Of a DNA stretch of 64,000 bases, positions 11,936 to 23,676 are shown piece by piece. The stretch is from NCBI GenBank assembly GCA_037833965.1, contig AP031351.1, positions 17,806,501 through 17,870,500 on the forward strand, written 5' to 3'. Source of the DNA: Marchantia polymorpha subsp. ruderalis (Eukaryota > Streptophyta > Marchantiopsida > Marchantiales > Marchantiaceae). Made by a program: the position numbers and the translations under genes. Each line of letters begins with the position of its first letter. Position 1 is the stretch's first letter. The notes beneath the pieces are model-generated. The model was not told the origin of the DNA and did no database searches. It was given only the letters and a program-made list of their open reading frames with translations.

Positions 11936-13343
11936 CTAAACTATCAAAGGTGCATTTGTTAAATTTTTAACTGGTTCCCAAGTTGATTCATACGATGGAT
12001 AGCCTTTCCATTGAATCAAATACTCTACATTGGGATATTTATGACCTCGAATACGTTTCTTGAATATCTTTTCTACCTCAAACTCCTCATGATCTGCTAT
12101 CAAGGTTGGAAGAGGAGGTGGTGCTGGTTGGTTGGTGAATTGTTTTGGTCGTGGTACATGTTTTCGCAATCGTGACACATGATCGCAATCGTGATACTGG
12201 ATGTATTTTCATATGTGACGGAAGTTCCAACTTGTATGACACTTCACCAACACGCTTCAAAACCAAAAATGGACCAATGAACCTAGGGTTTAACTTTGGT
12301 GTTCCTACAAGAGACAAATTCGTTGTAGATAACCAAACATGATCCTCAACCTCAAAAATCACTTCTCTACGATGAGCATCGGCATGCTGCTTTTGCCGAT
12401 TTTGAGCTATCACCAACTTCTCCTTGGCCTGATGTAGTCCTCGGTGAATATGCTCCACAAATTCGTTGACTGCTGCAACTTTGGTCAAAAACTCCTCTCC
12501 TTTGGGAAGTCTCATCAAACTTGAAGGAGTTATAGGATGAGCTCCATACATAAGAAAAAATGGAGACACTTTTGTGGATGCATTAACAGAATTGTTGTAT
12601 GCAAATTCCACAAGTGGCAAAAGGTTGTCCCACTCTTCTTGCTTTTCTAATGTGAATGCTCATAGCATATCCTCTATGGTTCTATTTGCCCTCTCAGTTT
12701 GTTCATCAGTTTGAGGGTGATAGGCCGTTGACATTGCTGGTTTTGTTTTGAAAAAACTAAACAAAGTTTTCCAAAATAAACTAGTGAAGTGAGTACCTCT
12801 ATCCGTGATTAACACTTTGCTTAAGCCATGATTCACAAAAACTGCATCTAGATACAATTGAGCTAGTTGTGTAGTTGTTACTGTTTTTGTGGTTGGCCTT
12901 ATGTGAATCATCTTGTTCAATTTGTCCACAAAAACCACCACTGAATCATGTCCTAACGAAGTCCTTGGTAACTCACATACAAGATCCATGGTGACATGTT
13001 CCCACCGCTGTTCGGGAATAGGAAGAGGTTGTAATAAACCCGCTGGTTTTTGATTACTTGCCTTGTTTTGTTGACAAGCAACACAACTTCGAACATAAGA
13101 CTCCACATCCTCACGTATTTTGGGCCAATAGTACACTCGTTGTATACTCTCCACGGTTTTCTCCACTCCCACATGACCTGCAATGGCTGTATCATGACTT
13201 TCTACCAAAATCATTGTGCGCAAATCGTGATCTTGTGGAATCCATATACGCAGATTGTAAAACGCCAAACCTCGAGATTTCTTTGCCTTTCCATTTTGTA
13301 GTGCCCGAGTGATTTCTTCATCCTCCTTTGTGGTTTGTGACAT
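11936..13343 (-). pseudogene. Gypsy integrase with C-terminal chromodomain, broken
   Basis: Integrase joins the retrotransposon cDNA to host DNA; the chromodomain is thought to steer it to modified chromatin. From 13343 the zinc-binding region reads HVGVEKTVESIQR followed by YYWP and CVACQQNKA. The core shows MDLVCELP, TDRGTHFTS and a YHPQTDEQTERANR block, consistent with the D, D and E catalytic positions. A TGA stop at 12662-12660 interrupts it, and the same frame resumes with LVEFAYNNS. A further frame change near 12.15 kb precedes the chromodomain ([21 protein letters not shown]) ending at 11936. Confidence 0.9.
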
Positions 13344-13352
13344 CTTGCTCCA

Positions 13353-14909
13353 TCAATCCGCCTGAATTTTCACTTCTGCAACATGATTCAAACAATACAT
13401 GCGTGTGAGAGCATCTGCAAGTTGCTTCTTTCCCTCCACGTACACAATCTTCATGTTGAAGCGTTGGCGCCACTCTGCCCATCGAATTTGTCGTTTGGAT
13501 AGATCCTTCTGAGTTTCCAAATAAACCAAGGGTTTATGATCAGTCTCCACCACAAACTCCTTATCACCCAAATAATGCTTCCAATGTTTGGTTGCCAACA
13601 CGATGGCTAACTCCTCCCATTCTGTCGTATGATAATTTTGTTCCGCCGCCACCAACTTTTGAGAATAGAAAGCAACTGGATGTCATCCATCCTCCCATTC
13701 TTGTTGAAGTATGCCACCTACTGTTGTACCTGATGCGTCAGTGGCCAACTTGATAGAACGGTTAGGATCGAACCACTTGAGAATAGGTGCGTGTAACAAA
13801 GCATCTTTCAATGCTTGAAAAGCTAACTCTTGAGCTGTTCCCCATCTCCACTTTTGACCTTTGCCTAACATGGAGGTCAAGGCCTGAGCTAGTCGAGCAA
13901 AAACTTTCACAAATCTACGATAGAATCCAGTGAGCCCTAGAAAACTCTTCAATTGAGTTTGATCCTCAGGTGCTATCCATTTCTGAATGGCATCTATCTT
14001 CTCACTCATCACTTGGATTCCTGTAGCTGTAACTCTATGACCCAAGTAATCTACTTCTGACTTGCCAAATTCACATTTTGAAGCTTTGGCATACAATTGA
14101 TTGTCTCTTAAAACTTGAAGTACCTCTCGTAAATGACTTCTATGATCACTCAAAGTTTTGCTATACACCAATATATCATCTAGAAAAACAATGACAGATT
14201 TATCTAGATAAGGGCGAAAGATATCATTCATCAATCCCATGAATGTAGCTGGTGCATTAGTGAGACCAAAAGGCATCACCAGATACTCAAAGTGTCCATA
14301 CCTAGTATGAAAAGCTGTCTTGTGAACATCTTCATCTGCAATTCGAATTTGATTGTAGCCGCTTCTCATATCTAACTTGGTGAAGTACTTCGCTCCTTGA
14401 AGTTGATCAAACAAATCATCCATACGAGGTAATGGATATTTGTTTTTCACCGTTTGCCGATTCAACCCGCGATAATCGATACATAGTCTTATGGATCCAT
14501 CCTTCTTCTTCACAAAGAGTACTGGAGCTCCATAAGGTGAAACACTTGGTTGAATGAATCCCTTGCTCAACATCTCCTCCACTTGAGCTTTGCATTCTTC
14601 CAATTCGTTTGGAGCCAAACGATATGGAGCTTTGCAAGTTGGTGTACTTCCAGGTATCACCTCAATCTTGTGATCTACTCGCCTCTTTGGTGGTAATCCT
14701 GCAGGTAGATCATCTGGAAAAACATCTTTATACTCCATAAAAATGTCGTTCAAGGACTCTAGGATGTAAGGTTTGTCCGTGGACCCAATATCTCTTATAA
14801 GTCCAAGAAAACATACATCATCTCTAGAAATGGATGCTGTACCCATCACAAAGAGGGGTAAATTCATATTTCTGAGATCTAATTCTATCTCCATAGATTT
14901 TCCATCCAC
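13353..14909 (-). pseudogene. Gypsy reverse transcriptase and RNase H, broken
   Basis: The reverse transcriptase copies element RNA into DNA. Visible blocks are [43 protein letters not shown], the catalytic FLDDILVYS, and the connection region [11 protein letters not shown]. RNase H follows with [14 protein letters not shown] and TDHKPLVYL. An in-frame TGA at 13685-13683 separates the two, and another TGA at 13355-13353 separates RNase H from integrase. The YIDD-type motif itself is intact (LDD core). Confidence 0.92.
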
Positions 14910-15336
14910 TACTTGTAATCACTTTTCTTCTCCAATCTACCTTCGGATTATATTGTTCCATCCATGGCATTCCAAGGATGACATCATATCGAGCTAAATG
15001 AATTACTCTCCATTCAATGCTCTCCTTGTATCTACCTATGGATAATTCTACACTCCGTGGTAGTGTTTCTATCACTTCAGTTTGCCCGTTTGGCAATTCA
15101 ACTTCTTCACTCACGTCCTTCATCAACATCAAACCTCACTTTATAGCAACACTCCTTGATAGAAAATTCTCAGTTGCTCCAAGATCAATTAAAACTCTCA
15201 CCTTGTGTCCTTCCATGAAACCATCAGTGACAATGAGCTGAGCTTGCTTCTTACTCCTTCCATGAGCTCCCAACCATTGCATTCTTCCAACCTCGCCTTT
15301 TCTTCGCTTTGTAGAACCAGTAAGGCAGCGAGGCAA
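14824..15336 (-). pseudogene. Gypsy aspartic protease, broken, altered active site
   Basis: Retropepsin-like region in a different frame from both gag and reverse transcriptase. The active-site segment reads VLIDLGATENFLS, where the usual D-S/T-G triad is D-L-G, so the enzyme would be inactive. A TGA stop at 15135-15133 splits it. The rest, with YDVILGMPWMEQYNP, is typical of the protease C-terminus. The frame returns to that of gag near 14.91 kb. The shift at the gag end could in principle be programmed; the second one looks like an indel. Confidence 0.8.
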
Positions 15337-15338
15337 GA

Positions 15339-16340
15339 TTACTGGTGATCTTCGTTTCCCGAAATTGCTTCCTCCACCTCTTCATACTCTATCCCCTCCA
15401 TATTGTTGAACGGTCGTCGCTGCATGGGCCGTCCTCCTTGTTGTGTCGGCCGAACTTGACAAAATTTGGCTATGTGACCCATTCGTCCACATGCATAGCA
15501 TTGGCGATTGTCACGAACTCCAGCTCCTCCTCGAACCATTCCATTATTTGCATAACCTTCTTGCAAATTTGGAATTCCTGGTCGCCTAATCTCACCTCCA
15601 AATCTTGGTGGTGGTCCTCTTGTTGGTGCAAAACCTTCTTTACGTCGAAGGTTTCCCAACTCCATCGGTGTTGGACCAGATGGATCTCTAAAATTGCTCA
15701 CTGGTTCACCGTGTGTGACACCAAAAACACCTGAAATACGTTGAGCAATTGCGATTGCTTCATTCACAGTAGATGGATTGCTTACCATCACCTCCTTTCG
15801 AATTTGATCTTTCAAGCCTCGTTTGAACACTTCCAAGGCTTCAGCTCCACTCATATCCATGATAGATACTTGAAGATCACGAAATTCTTCAATGTACTCA
15901 TGAATACCTCCTTTCTGCTTCAGATCCCACAACTTCATTCTTGCAGTTTGAAGAGAATCCACCGCTTGAAAATTTTGCAGAAGTCCTTCCTGCATTCCAC
16001 TTCACGAAATGGTAGCACCTCGTTCTGAAAGCATTCTCTCCCATGTTGTGTACCATGTGAGAGCCTTATCCGTAAGATAAGATCTCATGAACATTTCTGC
16101 AATATAATCAGAAACATGAAAATAGGATAAATGAATATTCATCCTCATAGTCCATCCCTCTAACACTCCCATTGCTCTACTCCCTTTGTAAGCTTCCACC
16201 TTATAGGATTTTTCCATTCGAAGCAAAAGATTTGCTTGATCTTCAATCTCTTGAAGACGTCTCCTATTTGCCTCTGCTGCATCAATAGGAGTTGGTTCAA
16301 GCTGAACTTGGGGAGCTTGAACTTGAGGTTCAACTTCCAT
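15339..16340 (-). pseudogene. Gypsy gag (retrotransposon capsid/nucleocapsid), broken
   Basis: Capsid-type region from ATG near 16340. A TGA at 16004-16002 interrupts it and the same frame continues to 15339. The N-terminal part has the Retrotrans_gag style (KALTWYTTWERM); the later part has WDLKQKGGIHEYIEEF, and the nucleocapsid zinc knuckle CYACGRMGHIAKFC (C-x2-C-x4-H-x4-C) is intact near 15.50 kb. It would package element RNA into cytoplasmic particles. Confidence 0.88.
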
Positions 16341-17097
16341 CTCTCCAACTCTCTCTCTCTACTTTCTCACTCTCTAATGCGAAGATTTTATCTTCCATGG
16401 CTTGCTGCTTGGTATGGCCATCTACTATCGCTTTTCTCAACACCTTCATCTCCGCCATGATTGCATTGAGAACCTCACCAATATCAATTGATGTTCCCAT
16501 GCTTTCTCACACTCCCTCTAATACAAAGTGAGTATAATCACTATGTGACCTCTCAACAAAGGAGTCACAAAAGGTGCAGGTGACTCTATCACAGCTCTAT
16601 AGTACTCCTCTCCATAATTCCTCACAAGAAAATCTCTCCATATCCTCTTTTGTCTATATACTGTTCTAATCTCTACATAAGTGCTGAATCAAACCGGGAC
16701 AGGTGGTTCGCGATTCAAATCCATGAAACAATCAGTATAGAATGTATATAGTACAATCCCAAGTCTCTCCATAAGTAACTATTGGAAGCATCAGTGGCAC
16801 TCTTGACTCCATCACTTTAGTCATAAAATCTACACCCCAACAAGCCACAAGGTACATCCGAAAATGATGTTTCTCCATGCAACAAAGGTGAATATCGAAT
16901 AGGTTAGGAATTGGCCAGTGCGGTACTGGATTCCTGTCAATCCCGTCCATATCTGCAAAAACACAATTTCCCCCTTCCACCTCTCTCTACATGCAGATGA
17001 ATGACCTTTGCCGGCCTATATACACTCTCAAGACTACACTCCATCATCACTCACTTGCTATTCCATGAGGGGTAATCCACACTCAAGGAAAGAGCAA
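16341..17097 (-). other. Gypsy 5' leader
   Basis: About 750 bp between the primer-binding site (17113-17098) and the first gag ATG. Only short ORFs; no recognised motif. It probably corresponds to the packaging leader of the element RNA. Confidence 0.6.
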
Positions 17098-17114
17098 GGT
17101 CGCTCTGATACCAT

Positions 17115-17466
17115 TGTAACACTAGGGTTTAGACAGAAGTTCACTCGAAGATAGAAACGTAAACTCTGAAGATGGGAGATACCAACAATGGTTCTCCTCT
17201 CCCTTATATAGCTCTCACCAACAAGTACAAGGTGATAAGATCTAATCCCCACCATCCATCCCACTCATAGTGGATGGATGACGTGGCGGATAACCCTAAC
17301 AAGCACACGGATTGCTGACGTGGCACTGTCAACTAACACATCCACTTTGTACCTACCAAGTGTGCGGATCGCTGACGTGGTAGCTATGACTAGTGCACAC
17401 TAAAGTATCTAAATCAATATTCAGAGTAACCTCTACTTTAGTTCTAACTAACTAAAGATGGTTACA
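17115..17466 (-). repeat. Gypsy 5' LTR (right copy)
   Basis: 352 bp, nearly identical to 11532-11883. Directly adjoining at its inner side is the primer-binding site complementary to initiator tRNA-Met (17113-17098). As the 5' LTR on the minus strand it would hold the element promoter. Confidence 0.95.
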
Positions 17467-17471
17467 ATATG

Positions 17472-17984
17472 GAGTTGCCCTACGTTCAGGATTTGGCCAT
17501 AACCGGCCCTCATAGCAACCTCCCCTCGTAGAGATCTGTAGTAGCAGCTTGCTCTCGCGTGGTTTAGGGCACAGCGCGGTTTGCAACGTGGTCAGTCGCA
17601 GTTACAGTCGTGGTTGGACTGACCGTGGTTACAATCGACATGGTTGGGCTCAACGTGGTTGCAGTCGTGGTCGGAAGTCAAACATGGTAGATAAGACAAC
17701 ATAGTCAACGGTCGATCGATGATGACGATGACGGCTAAAACCAATTGTGACGGTTGTAACAACGGTGGAAGAATATTTTGTCATAAACATTTCTTAGAAA
17801 TATTATTCCATCGGAATCTAGTCAATTTGAGTATCGTTTGAAAGCTCTCAACACGAATAGAACATCTGGACACTTCTCACGAACTCAACGATGCCTCAAA
17901 AGGAGGAAATTGACTCGGAAGCTGTCATTGTCTCTCACTTTTGACGTGGGGATTTGGTAACGCGACAAGTTAGTGAAAATTTAG
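17472..17984 (+). other. Copia leader, second part
   Basis: Continues the copia leader after the gypsy insertion. 17570-17690 has imperfect short repeats around GTGGTT(G/A)CA(A/G)TCG. No credible ORF is seen. Near 17985 the sequence passes into gag-like coding sequence. Confidence 0.6.
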
Positions 17985-18820
17985 GGTATTAACATAATAC
18001 CTTTCGATGGCCACAGTGACTATTTGCTTTGGAAAAAGCAAGTAAAAGTGAAATTACGATCCATGAGTCCCACTTAATGCATGGAAGAAAAACCTTCTAG
18101 CATCAATGAGATTGAATGGAGTGCTCCTCAAGACCAAGCAGTTTGCACATTGTTGGCATTTCTAGACCCTACCATACTCAAGCAGGTTGAGGAATGCTTT
18201 GAAGTTTCAAAGTTGCTTGATGCGCTTCAGCAACGGTTCCATCAGAAGAATCTGACGATAGTCATGAATACATACATACGATTGTTACGATTTACTATGA
18301 AGCCCAACACGAGAATCCAAGACCTATGAAATCTACAAATGGATCTTTGGAATATGCGGGAGGAGCTTACCGACACAAAAAAAGCCATGCATCTTCTTTA
18401 CTCATTGTCATCTACGTATCAGACGCTATTGAAGATTTTCCTTTATCGTAAGAATACAACAGTCACTTACAACGAGGTTGTAAATGTCCTTCTGACGGAT
18501 GCGGTTGAGCAGGATTTGTTATACCCCTTAGTCCCATTCACTTATAGATAGCACTTATTATGACCCAAGGTCAATCACAACCGAGAGATACCAACGATTC
18601 AGGACGTTCAAGATTGAAGAAGCAAAGATAAATATATCATAACCGAAGGAAAGTACAGTTTATGGCTCAACCATTTGACAAGAAGAATGTTTTTTATTGG
18701 AAATGTGGTAAGAAAGGCCACATCATGAAGTTCTGCCGGATGACAAGTACAATCTCCCCTTCAGTGGCGAACGTTGTTGAACATTTTGATACTAAGGCGA
18801 ACGATTTGTAGACAGACGGC
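17985..18820 (+). pseudogene. Copia gag, broken
   Basis: The N-terminal block PFDGHSDYLLWKKQVKVKL is followed by a stop at 18076, then an open stretch with WSAPQDQAVCTLLAFLDP and LLDALQQRFHQKN, another stop at about 18328, then LWNMREELTDTKKAMHLLYSL. The nucleocapsid knuckle near 18.70 kb reads YWKCGKKGHIMKFC, in which Tyr stands where the first Cys is expected, consistent with a single G-to-A change. The order and motifs are those of UBN2-type copia gag. Confidence 0.85.
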
Positions 18821-18867
18821 ATATGATGTCAAAGTTATGCCTTGTGCAATTCATCAAAAGTTGTTGG

Positions 18868-20043
18868 TGATGTATGGATTCTAGACAGTGCTTGTTCTTA
18901 TCACATTTGTTACATTATTCTTGTATTTTTTCCGTATCAAACGTTTCAGTTCTTATTGGAAACGATCAACCCTGTAGAATTGAGGGTGTTGAATTTGTAA
19001 TGATTCGCATGTTTGATAGTGTCAACCGTACGTTGAACCATGTTAGGTATATACTTAACATGAGAAAAAACTTGATCTATCTTGGAGTGTTGGATTCACA
19101 GAGCTTAGAATGGAGTTCTAGGCGGGGCGTGTTAGATGTCAGATCATGTGATAAAAAAATTATTCTTCGTGGATACAAGCATAATAATCTGTACTTGTTA
19201 GAGTTGATCACTAATTGTGGCGAAGTTCACTTTACTAGATCTTGCGTTGAAATGTCTCATGTATGGCATTCTAGATTATGCCATATGAGTGATCGATACC
19301 GGGTAATACCTTGATGAGAAAAAGGTATTACCCGGTTTGGGTAAATTTGACTTGTCATTTTATGAACATTGCAGCATGAGAAAATAACATAGTCAAATTT
19401 TTGGCATTAGAACTCATAGGTCTAATGAGATATTGGAGTATGTGCATAGTGACGTGTGGGGACCCTTTCATGTTGCCTCACTATCTGGAAAGTTGTACTA
19501 TGTCTTCTTAATAGATAATTACTCCAAGTATGTGTGGGTATATCTTCTTACCCACAAGTCTGAGGTGTTTTCAATCTTCAAAAGTTGGCGCATACAAGTT
19601 GAGACTCCGACTGAACACAAGGTGAAATATTTGCTATCAGATAATGATGGCGAGTATACTAGTGAGAAATCTCAAAGGTATTGTATAGAGTAGGGAATTA
19701 TTTCACAACGGTTTATACTCCACAACAAAATGTTGTTTTTGAACGACTCAATCGAACAGTGTTGGAGAAGGTGCGGAGTATGCTAAGTGAATCAGGTTTT
19801 TCATTGAAATTTTGGGCCGAAGTTGTCAACACCGCAATTTATTTGGTAAACTTTTCTCCCTCTAGTGTAATCAATTTCTCTTCACCATTTGAATTGAGAC
19901 ATAAACGCATGGTAAATTATGGTTGCTTGAGAATTTTTGGTTGTACTGCTTATACACTTATACCTAAGAAGCACATGACAAAATTAGATACTACATCCAA
20001 TAAATGTCGTTTTCTTGGATATGCTAGCGGCGTGAAAGGTTAA
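18868..20043 (+). pseudogene. Copia protease, pre-integrase and integrase, broken
   Basis: Protease active-site region WILDSACSYH (DSA instead of the usual DSG) at about 18.88 kb, then a frame change and the protease C-terminal part (VLIGNDQPCRIEGVEF, NLIYLGVLDSQ). The pre-integrase block has VWHSRLCHMSDR. Integrase follows with HSDVWGPF, SDNDGEYTS and NRTVLEKVRSML, giving the D, D, E catalytic positions; a stop and frame change lie at about 19.69 kb. The C-terminal domain GCLRIFGCTAY..KCRFLGYA ends at 20043. It is a remnant only. Confidence 0.88.
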
Positions 20044-20416
20044 AGGCTGTGAGGTCTAGTTACTCGTAAGCTGATTGTTAGTAGAGATGTTTCTTTCGAT
20101 GAGCCTAGTTTATTGAAAGAGTGGGAGGATGTGGAGGCTTCACGTACTAACAAGGGAAAATCTTTACTCACGGATGTTGTTGTGGGGGAGTTTGATCATT
20201 CTATCACTAATGATCTGTCACATGAAAAAGCACCTATGCATGTGGAGTGAGTTCTTGAGTAACAAAAACTACATGAGTAGGCTATTGTTGGTGAGCTTAT
20301 TGCAACAGTATCAGACAAGAGAAATCAAACAAAAATATTTACTATGATATCACAACATTCTAGTAGAGCTCCTTGAAGATTTGGTGTATGGGCCAACTCA
20401 TCCATTCTCAAAGATC

Positions 20417-21264
20417 TGCAACCTCCGGGCTGACTCTCATTCAGGTTTACCTCTGATGGCTTTGTGGTAGCGCATCATGGTTCTAGAAGATTAGGATTCA
20501 TCCTCTCACTCATGTCCTTAACACCTTCTCTCCATGTATCACTCCAACTCACACACAAACTCTCCTCACATCACTCTCTTCACATAAACGCAAACACACG
20601 TCGATACTCCAAGATACTCAAAAACTTCACTCCTTTATTACTGAAACAAGTCTTCACACATGACTCTCCAAACTTGCTTGAGAGGTAATACTCTACCTCT
20701 ATATTTATACTACTTGAGAAGTTACCATGGTAACATGTGATAATTTCTCCTAACTTACTTTTACCTATGTAAGTTTGACTAAATCTCTCTATGTGGCAAC
20801 ATGCCATTGGTTTAGCTAAACCTTCTAGAAGTTTCCGGAATCCAAGGTTGAGGTGGCAACATGCCATTGGAAACTTTTAAACTTCTACAAGCTTCTTAGC
20901 CACTAAGTCAACACTAGACTTAGTCTAGCCAATCATCTTTCATACATTTTAGTCTAACCAATCAAATCCAAGCTTTAAGTCAAATATCTAATCCCTTGGA
21001 ATCTAGAACTTTTGTATAAGACAAAATAGAAGTGCTCACTCCTTGTAAAAGACAAAATAGAAGAACTCACTCCACTCTTCTAGAACTCCGCTACTTAATC
21101 CACCAACTATAGACATTGTAGCCAAACTTAGTCAAGACTAGATAAATTTAGTTATAACTAACTAGTTTAGTCATAACTAGCTAGACTTAGTTATGCCTTG
21201 GCTAATCGTACTTAATCACTTCACCACTTCTAGGACTTAGTACATATGTGCAACATCCTGTCTT
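20417..21264 (-). repeat. Unclassified ~0.8-kb repeat, copy 2 (inverted)
   Basis: 848 bp inserted between integrase and reverse transcriptase of the copia element, flanked by AAAGATC on both sides (20410-20416 and 21265-21271), the likely target duplication. On the minus strand it begins near GGATGTTGCACAT and ends CCCGGAGGTTGCA, aligning along its whole length with 9963-10785. The alignment includes the repeated AATGGCATGTTG motif, a TATAAATA-like element near 20.70 kb and a short tandem duplication around TTCTATTTTGTCTT. No coding capacity. Confidence 0.85.
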
Positions 21265-21271
21265 AAAGATC

Positions 21272-22924
21272 GTGATCTTGATTTTGAATATGAGGATGTT
21301 ATGGCGTTGATCTTGGAAGAAGATGAACCCTTTTCATGCAGAAAAGCTCAAGCTTTGGTCAACAAGCTTGAATGAAATGCTGCTATGGAGCGGCAGATGC
21401 AGTCAATTATTAACAACAAGACTTTGGAGTTGGTCAAGCTTCCTAAAGATCATAAAGTGATTGACTCAAAGTGGGTGTACAAGCTGAAAAACAATCCAGC
21501 ATGAGATGAAGGAAGAATCTTCAAAGCTAGATTGGTGGCTAGAGGTATCACACAGGAGAATGATGTGAATTAAAACAAAGTTTTTCACTTGCAGCAAAAT
21601 ACACTACAAATCGTCTGGTGTGTGCACTAGCCGCAATATTCAATCTTGTTATGTATCAGATGGATGTGGTTACAACTGTTCTTTATGGTTATTTAGAGTA
21701 TGAGATCTACATGAGACAATCAATTGGCTTTGAGGTCAAAGGCCAGGATATGTTGTTATGTACATTACTAAAATCACTATATGGACTAACGCAAGCTCCT
21801 AGGCAATGGAATACACGCTTCATGATGAGTTATGAAGGCACAAGGTTTTCTACAAAGCGTGTATTATCCTTGTGTCTATATGAAGAAGTTGAATGATGAG
21901 ACTTTCAATCTCATCATTTTAGTGTTCTACGTTGACGACATGCTTATCTTGGCAAAAAAACCAATCTGATGTCGATGAATGCAAGAGTTAGTTTAAGTTT
22001 ACATCTAAGATGAAGTATAAGGATGAGTCAAAGAGTATATTAAGCATGGATGTTTATAGGAATTTTGAACAGAAGAAGCTATGGTTGAGTCAGGGCAAGT
22101 ATGTTTGCCTTATACTTGACAGGTTCAACATGGTCGATTCAAAAGGAGTATGGACTCCTGTGCTGGCACATTTTAAACTCTATGCAGCCCAATGTCTTAC
22201 AGATGCTATGGAGAAAGGAAGAATGTCATGTGTTCTCTGTGAACAAGCTGTAGGCAATCTCATGTATTTAATGGTGTGAACTTGGCCTGATATTGCTCTA
22301 GCACTAGGGAAGGTGAGTAGTTACACGTCGAATCCATGGAAAGTTCATTGGGAAGCAGTGAAATGGATTTTGAGATATCTCAAGAGTATAGTGGATTATG
22401 GCATATTGTTTGATGGATTATTAGACAGTGTCAAGTCCTTGTTTGGTTGCGTTGATGCTTACTATGGACAAGATTTAGACAAAAGTAGATCTACAACTGG
22501 ATATGTGTTTACACTTGGCGGCGCAAGCATTAGTTTGAGATCTACCTTGCAGAAGTGTGTAGCTCAGTCATCAACAAAAGCTGAGTATGTGGCAGCAACA
22601 GAAGCGTAAAAGGAAGCTATTTGATTGAAAAGGTTTATCATGAAGATGGGGTTAACACAAGGTGTGGTCAATCTTCATTGTGATAGTTAGAGTGCTTTAC
22701 ATTTGGCTACGAACCAAGTCATGATTAGCAGAGTGAAGCACATCAACATCAGATATCACTTTATTAGACAAGCAGTGTTTGATAAAACAATTGAGCTAGT
22801 CAAGATTGACAAAAAACTCAATCTAGCTTATGCGTTGACCAAGGTCATTCCTTTGGAGAGTTTAAGGCGACACAGTGCTACTATGCAAGTTGTGCATAAG
22901 GAGCACAAGCGATATGATTTTTAG
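21272..22924 (+). pseudogene. Copia reverse transcriptase and RNase H, broken
   Basis: Blocks in order: DSKWVYKLKNNP and FKARLVARGITQ (21.46-21.55 kb, with stops), YQMDVVTTVLYGYLEYEIYM, LLKSLYGLTQAPRQWN, the catalytic FYVDDMLIL near 21.93 kb, WILRYLKSIVDYGILF, RNase H with DLDKSRSTTGYVFTLGG and QSSTKAEYVAATEA, and the C-terminal conserved HINIRYHFIRQ..LAYALTK block ending at 22924. Several stops and frameshifts separate them; YVDD is intact. Confidence 0.88.
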
Positions 22925-23029
22925 TTAATTCTGTCTATTCTTACTCTATACTCTTATGTCTACGGCTTACTTTTAGTTAACTATCATTTAAAGAGAAACC
23001 TTGTGGTAAGTTTTCATTCAGAAATTCCC

Positions 23030-23668
23030 GCAGAGAAATAATATAAGTTGGAGAGGTGATTGAGATTCCTTAACATGAGTTAAGGGTGAAATTGTAGAGT
23101 TACCAATGTATGTTATTACTCTATCATGTTATGTAAGTAATAATATAGGTTAAAAAGGTGACTGAGATTCCTCAACATGAGTAAAGATGAGATTGTTGAG
23201 ATACCTTTGTATGTTATTACTCTATTCTGTTATGTAAGTAATAATATAGGTTAAAAAGTTGACTGAAATTCCTCAACATGAGTAAAGATGAGATTGTTGA
23301 GATACCTTTGTATGTTATTACTCTATTCTGTTATGTAAGTAATAATATAGGTTAAAAAGTTGACTGAGATTACTCAACATGAGTAAAGATGAGATTGTTG
23401 AGTTTCCTTTGTATGTTATTACTCTATTCTGTTATGTAAGTAATAATGTAGGTTAAAAAGTTGACTGAGATTACTCAACATGAGTAAAAATGAGATTGTT
23501 GAGTTTCCTTTGTATGTTATTACTCTATTCTATTATGTAAGTAATAATGTAGGTTAGAAAGTTGACTGAGATTACTCAACATGAGTAAAGATGAGATTGT
23601 TGAGTTTCCTTTGTATGTTATTACTCTATTCTGTTATGTAAGTAATAATATAGGTTAGAAAGATGACT
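23030..23668 (+). repeat. Tandem array, about six units of 101 bp, in the copia 3' end
   Basis: The marker AACATGAG occurs at 23072, 23174, 23275, 23376, 23477 and 23578, giving a period of 101 bp (102 once). The first unit is the most diverged and the last four are nearly identical. Each of the later units contains GAGATTGTTGAG(A/T)T, resembling a polypurine tract joined to the LTR start TGTTGAGGT at 23677. There is no ORF; the array lies between the last coding block and the right LTR. Confidence 0.92.
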
Positions 23669-23676
23669 GAAGTTAT

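Larger units (their letters stand above)
11532..17466 (-). mobile_element. Ty3/gypsy chromovirus inserted in the copia leader
   Basis: A 5,935-bp element with two 352-bp LTRs (TGTAAC..TTACA) and a perfect 5-bp target duplication ATATG (11527-11531 and 17467-17471). Transcription is on the minus strand: primer-binding site TGGTATCAGAGCGACC at 17113-17098, gag, protease, reverse transcriptase, RNase H, integrase, chromodomain, and polypurine tract AAAAGGAGGGAAG at 11898-11886. By hand count the LTRs differ at five of 352 positions, so the insertion is recent compared with its host copia. Several premature stops and two or more frame changes make it non-autonomous. Confidence 0.95.

Noticed and set aside
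23030..23668. CRISPR-like array of regular repeats
   Set aside because: The repeat unit is the whole 101-bp period with no unique spacers, lies inside a copia element and has no cas genes; the window is eukaryotic.
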